A stretch of DNA of 16,774 nucleotides from Elstera litoralis. Lineage in GTDB: Bacteria; Pseudomonadota; Alphaproteobacteria; Elsterales; Elsteraceae. Below are positions 7,365 through 15,193 of the stretch, in pieces. Within the stretch, counting starts at the first letter, position 1; each line of letters opens with the position of its first letter. The translations under genes were made by a program, and so were the position numbers. The stretch lies in the NCBI RefSeq assembly GCF_000963705.1, contig NZ_LAJY01000027.1:1-16774 (forward strand). Direction: 5' to 3'. Below the pieces are notes generated by a model. The model was not told the DNA's origin. It ran no database searches and saw only the letters and a program-made list of their open reading frames with translations.

Positions 7365-8387
7365 CACATTTCTGAGCGTACCCATTTCTTCCAAGCAACG
7401 ACCCGTGCCGAGCGCCACGCACGACAAGGCATCGTCGGCAATCGAGACCGGCAAGCCGGTCGCATGCCGCAACACGAGGTCGAGATTCGAGAGCAGCGCG
7501 CCGCCGCCAGTAAGAACGATGCCCTTATCGACAATATCCGCCGCCAGTTCCGGCGCGGTATGTTCGAGGGCAACTTTCACGGCTTCGACGATCTGGCTGA
7601 CGGGTTCGGCCAAGCTTTCAGCGATCTGCCGTTCGGAGATCACCAATTCTTTCGGTACGCCGTTCATCAGGTCGCGGCCTTTGATTTCCATCAGGCGCCC
7701 TTCCCCATCTTCCGGCGGGCAGGCCGAGCCGATTTCTTTCTTGATCCGCTCGGCAGAGCCTTCGCCAACCAGCAGATTATGCATACGACGGATATAGGCG
7801 ATAATCGCTTCGTCCATCTTATCGCCGCCAACGCGCACCGAGCGGGCATAGACGATGCCGCCGAGCGACAGAACCGCCACTTCCGTGGTGCCGCCGCCGA
7901 TATCGACGACCATCGAGCCCGTGGGCTCGGTCACGGGCAAGCCCGCACCGATAGCCGCCGCCATCGGCTCCTCGATCAGATAGACCTGCCGCGCGCCCGC
8001 GCTTTCGGCGCTTTCCTGGATCGCGCGGCGTTCGACCGCCGTCGAGCCCGAGGGCACGCAGATGATGATCTTCGGGCTGGCAAAGCGGCTACCGCGATGC
8101 ACTTTGCGAATGAAATGCTTAATCATTTCTTCCGCAACCTCGAAGTCGGCAATCACGCCGTCCCGCAAGGGTCTGATCGCTTGAATATTGCCAGGGGTAC
8201 GCCCCAGCATCAGCTTGGCTTCGTCGCCGACAGCCAAAACCTGACGCTTACCGCGCACATTCGCTATGGCAACAACCGACGGCTCGTTGAGCACGATGCC
8301 GCGATTCTTTACATAGACCAGGGTATTTGCCGTCCCTAAGTCCACCGCCATGTCGGCGGACATCCAGCCGAGGATTCGATTAAACAT
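7347..8387 (-). CDS. mreB: Rod shape-determining protein MreB (bacterial actin)
   Basis: Actin-like ATPase that forms membrane-bound filaments and guides the elongasome around the cell. The 346-residue protein has the phosphate-1 loop AVDLGTANTLVY (14-25), the stretch NIQAIRPLRDGVIADF (67-82), CVPSGST (110-116), the hydrolysis-associated EEPMAAAIG (139-147), the phosphate-2 loop VVDIGGGTTEVAVLSLGG (160-177) and the adenosine motif VLTGGGALL near the C-terminus. Length and motifs are normal. The start was chosen at MFNRILGW (ATG 8385-8387), preceded by AAGGG about 5 bases upstream; an in-frame reading back to 8522 would add 45 residues foreign to the family. It is the first gene of the mreBCD-mrdA-rodA operon, transcribed away from the universal stress gene. 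Confidence 0.98.
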   Translation of the reverse strand: MFNRILGWMSADMAVDLGTANTLVYVKNRGIVLNEPSVVAIANVRGKRQVLAVGDEAKLMLGRTPGNIQAIRPLRDGVIADFEVAEEMIKHFIRKVHRGSRFASPKIIICVPSGSTAVERRAIQESAESAGARQVYLIEEPMAAAIGAGLPVTEPTGSMVVDIGGGTTEVAVLSLGGIVYARSVRVGGDKMDEAIIAYIRRMHNLLVGEGSAERIKKEIGSACPPEDGEGRLMEIKGRDLMNGVPKELVISERQIAESLAEPVSQIVEAVKVALEHTAPELAADIVDKGIVLTGGGALLSNLDLVLRHATGLPVSIADDALSCVALGTGRCLEEMGTLRNVLSTAY

Positions 8388-8690
8388 TTGACCCTTGTCG
8401 GACCTTGCCGGTTCAGACTTTGCCTGTTGCGCCCCAACTATGGAACGGTCAGTCCGATACCGATGCTGTCGCACCCGGCGCGGCCAGACCAAACCCAAGC
8501 AGAGATGTTCCCAAGGCAGCAAGCGAGCGGGGGCTCGCCAACGCCCTCTTGGTTTACGCCGATTGCGCGGGCGGCGGCAATGCCTTTTTACCGCCTCGAA
8601 AATAAGGCAGGATCATTTCCGACACTGCCGGTCCCGCCGAGCCCCCGCCGAGGGGCCTCTGGGACTGCCTTAGGCAAAAGGAGATAGTAA
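8388..8690. other. Divergent intergenic region (mreB / universal stress gene)
   Basis: This 303-base stretch without a gene must contain the mre operon promoter (leftward) and probably that of the universal stress gene (rightward). I could not pick convincing -35/-10 pairs on either strand. It holds a perfect hairpin, GCGAGC (8523-8528) and GCTCGC (8533-8538) with a GGGG loop, with no T-run close by; this may be a regulatory structure in the mreB leader or chance in GC-rich DNA. A good Shine-Dalgarno sequence, AAGGAG (8678-8683), precedes the stress gene. Short overlapping readings on the plus strand at 8388-8687 do not look coding. Confidence 0.6.
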
Positions 8691-9509
8691 ATGCGCGCAA
8701 TTCTGGCAATTTTATGGACGGAACAAACGGCAGGGCCAGTGCTGGCGCTCGCCACCCGCCTCGCCCGCCGCTTCAATGGCCGCGTCACCGGCCTTGCCAT
8801 TCGCCCCGCTTTCGAAAGCTTCGTGCCGTCGGGCGATTTTGGGCTCGCTCTTAGTCAGGAATATCTCGACCGGCTTCAGCAGGATGGGACAGCACGCCTG
8901 ACTAAATTAAAGAGCCTGTTCGATGCCCACGTCGGGGCAGAAAATATCACAGCCGATTGGATGGAAGCCCAAGGCCCGTCGGCCGACGCCATCGCCTCGG
9001 CAGGACGCCTGTTCGATATTTCGGTGCTGGCCCGCCCGGACGCCGGCGGCTCGGCGGAACCCGAAATTATGCTGGAAGCCGCGCTGTTCGAAACCGGCCG
9101 CCCGATCCTGATGGCGCCGCCGACCCTGCCGGAGACGGACGGCACCCGCGTGCTGATCGCCTGGAACGGCTCGTCGGAAACCGCCCGCAGCGTCGGCACG
9201 GCCATGCCCTTGCTGCATAAGGCGGAGGAAATCCACATTATTTCCGTCGATAGCGGGATGGCCACCGGCCCCAGCGCCCGCGATGTCGCCGCCTATCTCG
9301 AAAAGCACGATCTGCGCGCAACTTATGCCCATATGCAGGTTGGGGAAAAGAACGCCGGTGCGGTATGGCTCGACGAGGCGCAGCGGCTCGGCTGCGATCT
9401 GATGATTAAAGGGGCCTATACACAGAGCCGGTTGAGGCAGATGATTTTCGGGGGTGCTACGGTTCACATCCTCAACCACGCAAAGATTCCGGTCTTTTTT
9501 GCGCATTAA
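8691..9509 (+). CDS. Tandem universal stress protein (two UspA domains)
   Basis: Cytosolic stress protein of 272 residues made of two Usp folds, about 1-145 and 150-272. The first repeat (MRAILAILWTEQTAGPVLALATRLARRF) lacks a recognisable nucleotide-binding loop and looks degenerate. The second begins TRVLIAWNGSSETARSV and ends with GAYTQSRLRQMIFGGATVHIL (241-261), a form of the Gx(2)Gx(9)G(S/T)-type loop that is common in alphaproteobacterial double-Usp proteins, as I recall. ATP binding by the second half is therefore possible. AAGGAG lies 7 bases before the ATG. The histidine kinase follows 70 bases later on the same strand with no terminator between, so they may share a transcript and a stress-linked role. 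The specific function is unknown. Confidence 0.88.
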   Translation: MRAILAILWTEQTAGPVLALATRLARRFNGRVTGLAIRPAFESFVPSGDFGLALSQEYLDRLQQDGTARLTKLKSLFDAHVGAENITADWMEAQGPSADAIASAGRLFDISVLARPDAGGSAEPEIMLEAALFETGRPILMAPPTLPETDGTRVLIAWNGSSETARSVGTAMPLLHKAEEIHIISVDSGMATGPSARDVAAYLEKHDLRATYAHMQVGEKNAGAVWLDEAQRLGCDLMIKGAYTQSRLRQMIFGGATVHILNHAKIPVFFAH

Positions 9510-9523
9510 TCGCAGGAGGGTAC

Positions 9524-9583
9524 GTGAAGCAGGGGCGATCATCACGAATTCTTCATGATCTGCATTTTAGGTTAAGCCTATGA
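9524..9583 (+). CDS. Possible 19-residue leader peptide upstream of the histidine kinase
   Basis: A GTG at 9524 lies 3 bases after a near-perfect Shine-Dalgarno sequence, AGGAGGG (9514-9520), and opens a 19-codon frame (VKQGRSSRILHDLHFRLSL). Its TGA (9581-9583) overlaps the kinase ATG as ATGA, the usual geometry of translational coupling. The kinase start itself has only a weak ribosome site. Two readings are possible. It may be a real coupled leader. Alternatively it may be the true kinase N-terminus, displaced by one more missing or extra base, since this sequence contains several such indels. There is no homology support. Confidence 0.3.
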   Translation: MKQGRSSRILHDLHFRLSL

Positions 9584-10899
9584 GTGCAACCCAGCCCCTG
9601 CCCGACACCCCCAGTTCTGCGGCAGCCCCCGCGTCTATGGCCGACACCTGGCGGCTCGATCGGGTCGCCTTGGCATTGGAGGGGCTTTCGCCGAAACTAA
9701 GCTGCACTGCCGCCGTGCTCAAATTCGATGGTTTACCCGATATTTGGGCCTTGCCGGTGGTTCTGGCGCGCAAGCCGATTGGGCTATTGGCGCGCTCGAC
9801 GGCGCGCTCCAACCTTCAGGAAATGGTCGGCACGGCGATGGACCCGCGTCCGCTGATTCTGCCCGACGATATGCCGCTCGAAACCGTGAGCCGAATGGTG
9901 GCCGAGCGCTTTCCGCGCGCTCTGACCTATGGCGTCATCACGGTTAACCCCGAAACCGGGCATTATTCCGGCTTCGTTCCGGGTATCGATCTGCTGCGCG
10001 GCACGCTGGAACAGTTCGAATCGACCCTATCGTTCCTGCGCGCGGCGCAAGGCGATCTGGTCCAGGCCGAAAAATTTGCGTCCCTGGGGCAATTGGTCGC
10101 GGGCATAGCCCATGAAATCAATACGCCGCTCGGCATCGGGCTCACCGCCGCCACCCATCTCACCGAACGCTGCCAGAGTTTTCAGCAGCTTTCCGAATCC
10201 GGCGGGCTGAAACGCTCCGATCTCACGGGGTTTCTCGGCACGGTGTCCGAAGGGGCGGAGATCATTACCGCCAATCTGGGGCGCGCGGCGGAACTGGTGC
10301 ATAGCTTCAAGCAGGTCGCCGCCGATCAAACCAGCGCCGTGCGCCGCTCGTTCCGCGTTGGGCAATTGATCGAAGATTTAATCTCCTCGCTCAGCCCCCG
10401 CCTGCGCAAAGCCACTCAAAAGGTGCAGTTCACCTGCCTTGCCGACGCCGAGATGGATAGTTTCCCCGGCCCCTTGGGGCAGGTCATCACCAATCTGCTG
10501 CTGAATGCGCTAACCCACGCCTATGACGCCGCCCACCCCGACGGCATGGTGGAGATTGCCGTCGAGAAAAAGGGCACTAATGTTGTTATCGGGATCAAGG
10601 ATGACGGGGCGGGCATTCCGCCGTCGCATTTGCCGCGTATCTTCGATCCGTTTTTCACGACCAAACGCGGCCAGGGCGGAACGGGCCTCGGGCTGCATCT
10701 TGTGTATAATATCGTCACGCAAACGCTGGGGGGGCGGATCGGCTGTACCAGCGCGGTCGATATGGGAACCGCCTTTACGCTGATTATACCGCTGACCGCG
10801 CCCGACCGGATGTTGGGCGACCGTACTGCCGATGTGGGCCGGGGATCATTCCCCCCCCTGGCCGAACCGACGATAGTTTCTGTGGGAGGAAGCGCCTAA
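9580..10899 (+). CDS. Soluble sensor histidine kinase with N-terminal CBS-like module
   Basis: A 439-residue cytosolic kinase with no membrane segment. Residues about 25-145 resemble the CBS-pair module that often precedes alphaproteobacterial and other signalling enzymes: LPVVLARKPIGLLARSTA, VGTAMDPRPLILPDDMPLETVSRMV, then YGVITVNPETGHYSGFVPGIDLLR. Such modules may sense adenine nucleotides, but the ligand is unknown here. A short coiled linker leads to the dimerisation helix FASLGQLVAGIAHEINTPLG with phospho-acceptor H178. The ATPase domain has the N-box LGQVITNLLLNALTHA (N305, N309), G1 DDGAGIP (341-347), F box FDPFFTTK (355-362) and G2 GGTGLGLHL (366-374). All are intact. The stop overlaps the next ATG as TAATG, so kinase and regulator are surely cognate. 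Confidence 0.93.
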   Translation: MSATQPLPDTPSSAAAPASMADTWRLDRVALALEGLSPKLSCTAAVLKFDGLPDIWALPVVLARKPIGLLARSTARSNLQEMVGTAMDPRPLILPDDMPLETVSRMVAERFPRALTYGVITVNPETGHYSGFVPGIDLLRGTLEQFESTLSFLRAAQGDLVQAEKFASLGQLVAGIAHEINTPLGIGLTAATHLTERCQSFQQLSESGGLKRSDLTGFLGTVSEGAEIITANLGRAAELVHSFKQVAADQTSAVRRSFRVGQLIEDLISSLSPRLRKATQKVQFTCLADAEMDSFPGPLGQVITNLLLNALTHAYDAAHPDGMVEIAVEKKGTNVVIGIKDDGAGIPPSHLPRIFDPFFTTKRGQGGTGLGLHLVYNIVTQTLGGRIGCTSAVDMGTAFTLIIPLTAPDRMLGDRTADVGRGSFPPLAEPTIVSVGGSA

Positions 10900-12469
10900 T
10901 GGTTCCCGCCGACCTCAACCCCGATGATGAACTGCTGTTTGCCGACGATACGCCGGAGAATGGCCGCAAGCGGCCCCGGCTGGCCCAACCCTGGCGCATG
11001 CTGGTGGTGGATGACGAACCCGATGTGCATCGCGTCACCCGCATGGTGCTGGCCGATTTCAGCTTCGAAGGGCGGTCGCTCGAAATCATTTCGGCTTTTT
11101 CAGGGGGCGAAGCCCGGCAGCTTCTCAGCAAAACCAATGACATCGCCGTCATCCTGCTCGATGTAGTGATGGAAACCGACGATGCGGGCCTCACCCTGGT
11201 GCGGGAAATTCGGCAGGACTTGGGGAATGAGAATGTGCGCATCGTGCTGCGCACCGGCCAGCCCGGCATGGCCCCGGAACAAAAGGTTATCGTTGAATAT
11301 GATATCAACGATTATAAATCGAAGGCCGAACTGACGGCGCAAAAACTGTTCACCACCATCGTGGCCGCCCTGCGCAGCTACCGCGATCTCGTGGCCATCG
11401 AACAGGGGCGCAAGGGCCTCGAAAAAGTACTGGAAGCCTCCACCAGCCTGTTCGAATTGCGCTCCACCGACGCGTTCCTCGCTGGGATTCTCGATCAGAT
11501 CAATGCGCTGCTCGATGCCGAGGGCGGCTCGATCCTCTGCACGGCAGGCGATGAGCTGCCGGGGTCCGACCCGACGGCCGTGGTGCGCGCCGCCGCCGGG
11601 CGCTTCGCCGAGCTTTCGGGAAAGCGCTTGGCTGAAATTCCGCACCCGGCCATCGTCCATGAAATCGTCTCGGCGTTTGCGCGCGGCTCCAATCAATATC
11701 TCGACGATCATTGCGCCGTGTTTTTCAAAGCCAGCGGCGAAGTGCGCTCGGTGGCCTTCATCGAAGCCACTCGCCCGCTCTCCCCGCTCGATCACCGCTT
11801 GGTCGATCTCTTCTGCGCCAAAGCGTCGATTGCTTACGACAATGTGCTGCTGCAAGAACATTTGTCCTTGGCGCAAGAAGCGACCGTCTTCGCCCTCGCC
11901 CGGCTCGCCGAATTCAAAGACCCGACCACCGGCGACCATTTGCACCGGGTGGAGATTCTCACCAATAAAATCGCCCATGAAATGCAGCGCTCCGGCCTCG
12001 CGCTGGGCGAGTTGGACGATGTGTTGGTGAAAAAAAATCGGCCTCGCCTCGATCCTGCACGATGTCGGCAAGGTCGGCGTGCCCGACAATATTCTGTGCA
12101 AGCCCGGCGGGCTCGACGAAACCGAATGGCTCACCATGCGCCGTCACGCCACTCTGGGGGCGGAAATTTTTGCTCGCCGCCAGCCGCCGGTTGCGGGGCC
12201 GTACCTTCCTGTCCATCGGGGCCGAAATCGCCCTGGGCCACCATGAAAAATGGAACGGCACCGGCTATCCGCGCGGCTTGAAGGGCAAGGATATTCCGCT
12301 CAGCGCCCGCATTGTGGCCGTCGCCGATGTGTTCGATGCCCTCACCTCCAAGCGGCCCTACAAGGAAGCCTGGCCCCGCCAAGAAGCGATTGACTGGATC
12401 AAGGCCCGGACCGACATTGATTTCGACCCGGAAATCGTGAGCGCATTTTTAAGTGTCGTTGAAGGATAG
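10899..12469 (+). CDS. Response regulator REC-DUF3369-HD-GYP (c-di-GMP phosphodiesterase), frame broken twice
   Basis: Cognate regulator of the upstream kinase, expected to hydrolyse cyclic di-GMP in the cytosol when phosphorylated. The receiver domain (about 33-150) has the acidic pair D38/D39, phospho-acceptor D88 in VILLDVVME, T119 and K140. Residues about 170-320 fit DUF3369, a GAF-like sensory domain usual in this architecture. HD-GYP follows: GDHLHRVE (H347/H349 region), ILHDVGKVGVPD (H387-D388), HHEKWNGTGYP and VADVFDALTSKRPYKEAW, with the metal ligands and GYP present. As written, the frame runs only to a stop at 12281. Removing one A from the run 12030-12037 and one T from 12167-12171 gives a continuous 522-residue protein ending at 12469. 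GGAGGA precedes the start. If the indels are real, the enzyme is truncated before its catalytic HD; I favour sequencing error. Confidence 0.9.
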
Positions 12470-12487
12470 AATTAGAGAGATTCTCTT

Positions 12488-12754
12488 ATGCCCCTTGCCG
12501 CCTCCCCGGCCATCCGCGCCCGCTTGATAAATGTAACCTTCGGGCTACTGCTTTCGGGCATGATGTCCTTCATCGTTTCGGGCATCGCCACGCTCCGCGC
12601 CTTAGGTTTTGCCGTTGTGTTTGCCGCGCCGGGGGATTTTATCGGTGGCTGGATGGGCGCCTGGGTAATCTCCTGGGCGATTGCTTTTCCGACCGTCCTG
12701 GTCGTTGCGCCGCTGGTACGCAAGATTGTTGCTAGATTATTCGGTAGCGCGTGA
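12488..12754 (+). CDS. DUF2798 family small membrane protein
   Basis: An 88-residue protein with a short basic N-terminus and two hydrophobic segments (about 15-37 and 53-76). Its pattern, including GLLLSGMMSFIVSGIATLRALG and a Trp-rich WMGAWVISWAIAFPTVLVVAPLVRK, matches the DUF2798 family of two-helix membrane proteins as I remember it. The function is unknown. It lies 18 bases after the response regulator stop and could be co-transcribed with it. The Shine-Dalgarno sequence is weak (AGAGA, inside a small AGAGA/TCTCT inverted repeat). No terminator is visible after it. Confidence 0.75.
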   Translation: MPLAASPAIRARLINVTFGLLLSGMMSFIVSGIATLRALGFAVVFAAPGDFIGGWMGAWVISWAIAFPTVLVVAPLVRKIVARLFGSA

Positions 12755-12930
12755 CTCTTTTGGCGTCCCGCTAAAATCAAGACATATAACCTTCAATTAT
12801 TCTCGATTTGGCGCTTATCCGAAATTGCCTTTCAGAGAAGAGTGGGGCAGGATTGCGTCCAGCCGCCCGAGCATAAGGTCCGTCAGAGACCAAGCCGGGC
12901 GTATCAACCCAAACAGGGGGACTAACTCGG

Positions 12931-14037
12931 ATGATGAAGAAGTTCGGTTTGACCGTCGCTGCGGCGGCTTTTGCCGCGACCGTGGCGAGCGGTGCATTAG
13001 CACAAGATATTACGATCGGCGTTGCCGGTCCCTTCACTGGCCCGAACGCCAGCTTCGGCGAACAGCTGAAGCGCGGTGCCGAAATGGCCGTAAAGAACAT
13101 CAATGCCGCTGGCGGTGTTCTCGGTCGTCAGCTCAAGATCGATTTCGGCGATGATGCGTCGGATCCGAAGCAGGGCGTGGCCGTTGCTAACCAGTTCGCC
13201 ACCAAGAAGGTGCCGTTCGTTCTGGGTCACTTCAACTCCTCCGTCTCGATCCCGGCATCGGACGTGTATGGCGAAGAAGGGATCATCCAGATCACCCCGG
13301 CCTCGACCAATCCGGCGCTGACGGATAAAGCCAAGTTCGGCAACGTCTTCCGCGTTTGCGGTCGCGATGACCAGCAGGGCACGGTTGCCGGCCAATATCT
13401 CGCCAAGAATTTTGCCGGTAAGAAAGTTGCCGTCATTCACGACAAGACCTCCTACGGGAAGGGCCTTGCCGATGAAACCAAGAAGGCGATGAATGCCGCT
13501 GGCCTGACGGAAGTCGTTTACGAAGGTGTGACCACCGGCGATAAGGACTTCTCGGCCCTCGTGTCGAAGATGAAGTCCGCAAACGTCGATGCCATCTACT
13601 TCGGCGGCCTGCATAACGAAGCCGGTCTGCTCGTGCGCCAGTCGCGCGATCAGGGCCTGAAGGCCGCGTTCCTGTCGGGCGATGGTATCGTCTCGAAGGA
13701 ATTCTGGTCGATCACGGGTGCCGCTGGCGAAGGCGTCTTGATGACGTTCGATCCGGATCCCCGCAAGTTCCCGACCGCCGCTAAGGTTGTCGATCAGTTC
13801 AAAGCCACGGGCTATGACCCCGAAGGTTACACGCTGCTGTCCTACTCGGCCGTTGAAGTGTGGGCGCAGGCCGCAAACCTCGCCAAGTCCTTGAAAATGG
13901 CCGACGTGAAGAAGGTCATGCACGCGACGAAGTTCCAAACCGTTATCGGCGAAGTCGCCTATGACGCTAAGGGCGATCTGACCGTTTCCAAGTACGTTTG
14001 GTACATCTGGAAGAACGGCGATTACTCGGAAATGTAA
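12931..14037 (+). CDS. Branched-chain amino acid-type ABC transporter substrate-binding protein (LivJ/BraC-like)
   Basis: Periplasmic binding protein of the Leu/Ile/Val (peripla_BP_6) family, which captures a ligand for a LivHMGF-type ABC importer. The 368 residues begin with a signal peptide (KK then a hydrophobic core), with likely cleavage after ALA at about residue 24. The mature N-terminus DITIGVAGPFTGPNASFGEQ and the stretches NAAGGVLGRQLKIDFGDDASDPKQ, LGHFNSSVSIPASDVYGEEG and ITPASTNPALTD are typical of the family. AGGGGGA lies 9 bases before the first of two tandem ATGs (12931, 12934). Codon choice (AAG, GGT, GTT, ATC) is more biased than in its neighbours, which suggests high expression. 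It is followed by a strong terminator and no permease or ATPase genes are adjacent. The ligand cannot be told from sequence: amino acids, amides or aromatic acids are all possible. Confidence 0.93.
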   Translation: MMKKFGLTVAAAAFAATVASGALAQDITIGVAGPFTGPNASFGEQLKRGAEMAVKNINAAGGVLGRQLKIDFGDDASDPKQGVAVANQFATKKVPFVLGHFNSSVSIPASDVYGEEGIIQITPASTNPALTDKAKFGNVFRVCGRDDQQGTVAGQYLAKNFAGKKVAVIHDKTSYGKGLADETKKAMNAAGLTEVVYEGVTTGDKDFSALVSKMKSANVDAIYFGGLHNEAGLLVRQSRDQGLKAAFLSGDGIVSKEFWSITGAAGEGVLMTFDPDPRKFPTAAKVVDQFKATGYDPEGYTLLSYSAVEVWAQAANLAKSLKMADVKKVMHATKFQTVIGEVAYDAKGDLTVSKYVWYIWKNGDYSEM

Positions 14038-14061
14038 TCTTTCGGGATTAGCATTCTGATG

Positions 14062-14094
14062 AAACCCGGTAGAGTTCGCTCTACCGGGTTTTTT
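14062..14094 (+). terminator. Strong UUCG-capped terminator after the substrate-binding protein gene
   Basis: AACCCGGTAGAG (14063-14074) pairs perfectly with CTCTACCGGGTT (14079-14090) around a TTCG tetraloop, and a run of six T (14089-14094) follows. The 12-bp stem with a stable tetraloop predicts efficient termination. It starts 25 bases past the stop and ends 14 bases before the anmK ATG. Confidence 0.95.
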
Positions 14095-14108
14095 CTTGAG
14101 AAGAATTG

Positions 14109-15187
14109 ATGATACGCGCAATTGGGTTGATGAGCGGCACCGCCCTTGATGGCGTCGATGCGGCGTGGATTGAAAGCGATGGCGCGCGGATCAGCGCGTT
14201 CGGCCCAGCGCTGACACTGCCCTACCCTGCCGACCTGCGCGAAGACTTACGCGCCCTGGTCCATGATCCCGCCCGCGCCGAGGCCGACCCGCTGAGCGCG
14301 CTTGAGGCGCGCCTGACCGATGTGAACGCCGAGGCCGTCGAAGCCCTGCTCGCCCGGACGGGTCAGCGGCCCGACCTTGTCGGCTTTCACGGGCAGACCG
14401 TGCTGCATCGGCCCGAACGAGGGTATACCCGGCAGGTCGGCGACGGGCAGGGACTGGCCAACCGGCTCGGCCTTGCTGTAGTCAACCGCTTTCGCCACGC
14501 CGATTTGGCCGCAGGCGGGCAAGGCGCGCCGCTGGTGCCCCTCTTCCACGCCGCGCTTGCTCAGGGCCTGCCGAAACCTGTGGTGGCGCTGAACCTCGGC
14601 GGCGTCGGCAACCTCACCTATATCGGCGATGACGGTAGCCTCTTGGCCTTCGATACCGGCCCCGGCAATGCTTGATCGACGATTGGGTAACGCGCCACAC
14701 CAACCAAACCTGGGACGAGGGCGGGCGCTTGGCGGCGCGCGGCGCGGTCGATCAACGTGCCCTTGCCCGGCTGCTGGCGCACCCCTATTTCACGGCCCCG
14801 CCGCCGAAGTCCTTGGATCGGAACGGCTGGGATATCGACGCGGTCGCCGGGCTTTCCGCCGAAGACGGCGCGGCGACGCTCACCGAATTCACCGCCCAAA
14901 CCATCGCCGCTGCGCTTCCGCATCTGCCGAGCCGGCCGACGCGCTGGCTGGTCACGGGCGGCGGGCGGCACAATGCGCACTTGATGGCCCGCATCGCCGC
15001 CGCAGCCTCGGCCCCCGCCGTTCCAGTGGAAACTCTGGGCTGGGGCGGCGACGCGCTGGAAGCCCAAGCCTTCGGTTTTCTCGCCATTCGCGCCGTGCAA
15101 GGGCGGGTGCTCAGCCTTCCCAGCACGACCGGCGCGGCCTATCCTGTCAGCGGTGGCACTCTGCACCGCCCCATCAAACCGAGTTGA
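14109..15187 (+). CDS. anmK: Anhydro-N-acetylmuramic acid kinase AnmK, frame broken once
   Basis: Cytosolic kinase of murein recycling. It opens the 1,6-anhydro ring of anhMurNAc and phosphorylates it to MurNAc-6-phosphate. Visible blocks are AIGLMSGTALDGVDAAWIESDG near the N-terminus, VGFHGQTVLHRP, ATP-site-like VVALNLGGVGNLTYIGDDG and FDTGPGNALIDDW with the catalytic Asp (D182 from this start, equal to the E. coli number as I recall). The C-terminus has RWLVTGGGRHNAHLM and GWGGDALEAQAFGFLAIRAV. One base is missing at about 14670-14672, so the written frame stops at TGA 14673-14675, directly after DTGPGNA. Restoring it gives about 359 residues, close to the usual 370. The ATG at 14109 is preferred over the TTG at 14106. 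The Shine-Dalgarno sequence is weak (GAGAAGAA). A serine hydrolase gene follows after 6 bases. Confidence 0.93.
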
Positions 15188-15193
15188 GCCCCT

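Noticed and set aside
10851..10858. Run of eight C near the kinase 3' end as a sixth possible frameshift
   Set aside because: The written frame ends in a TAATG overlap with the regulator, a natural coupling arrangement, and the tail has no family sequence against which to judge a shift.
12810..12828. Sigma-54-like TTGGC...TTGC upstream of the binding-protein gene
   Set aside because: The GG and GC elements are 17 bases apart, whereas a -24/-12 promoter needs about 12, so the spacing is wrong.
12997..14121. 374-codon open frame on the minus strand opposite the binding-protein gene
   Set aside because: The plus strand encodes a complete family protein with a signal peptide. The antisense frame is His/Arg/Gly-rich nonsense, typical of a GC-rich shadow, with no domain I recognise.
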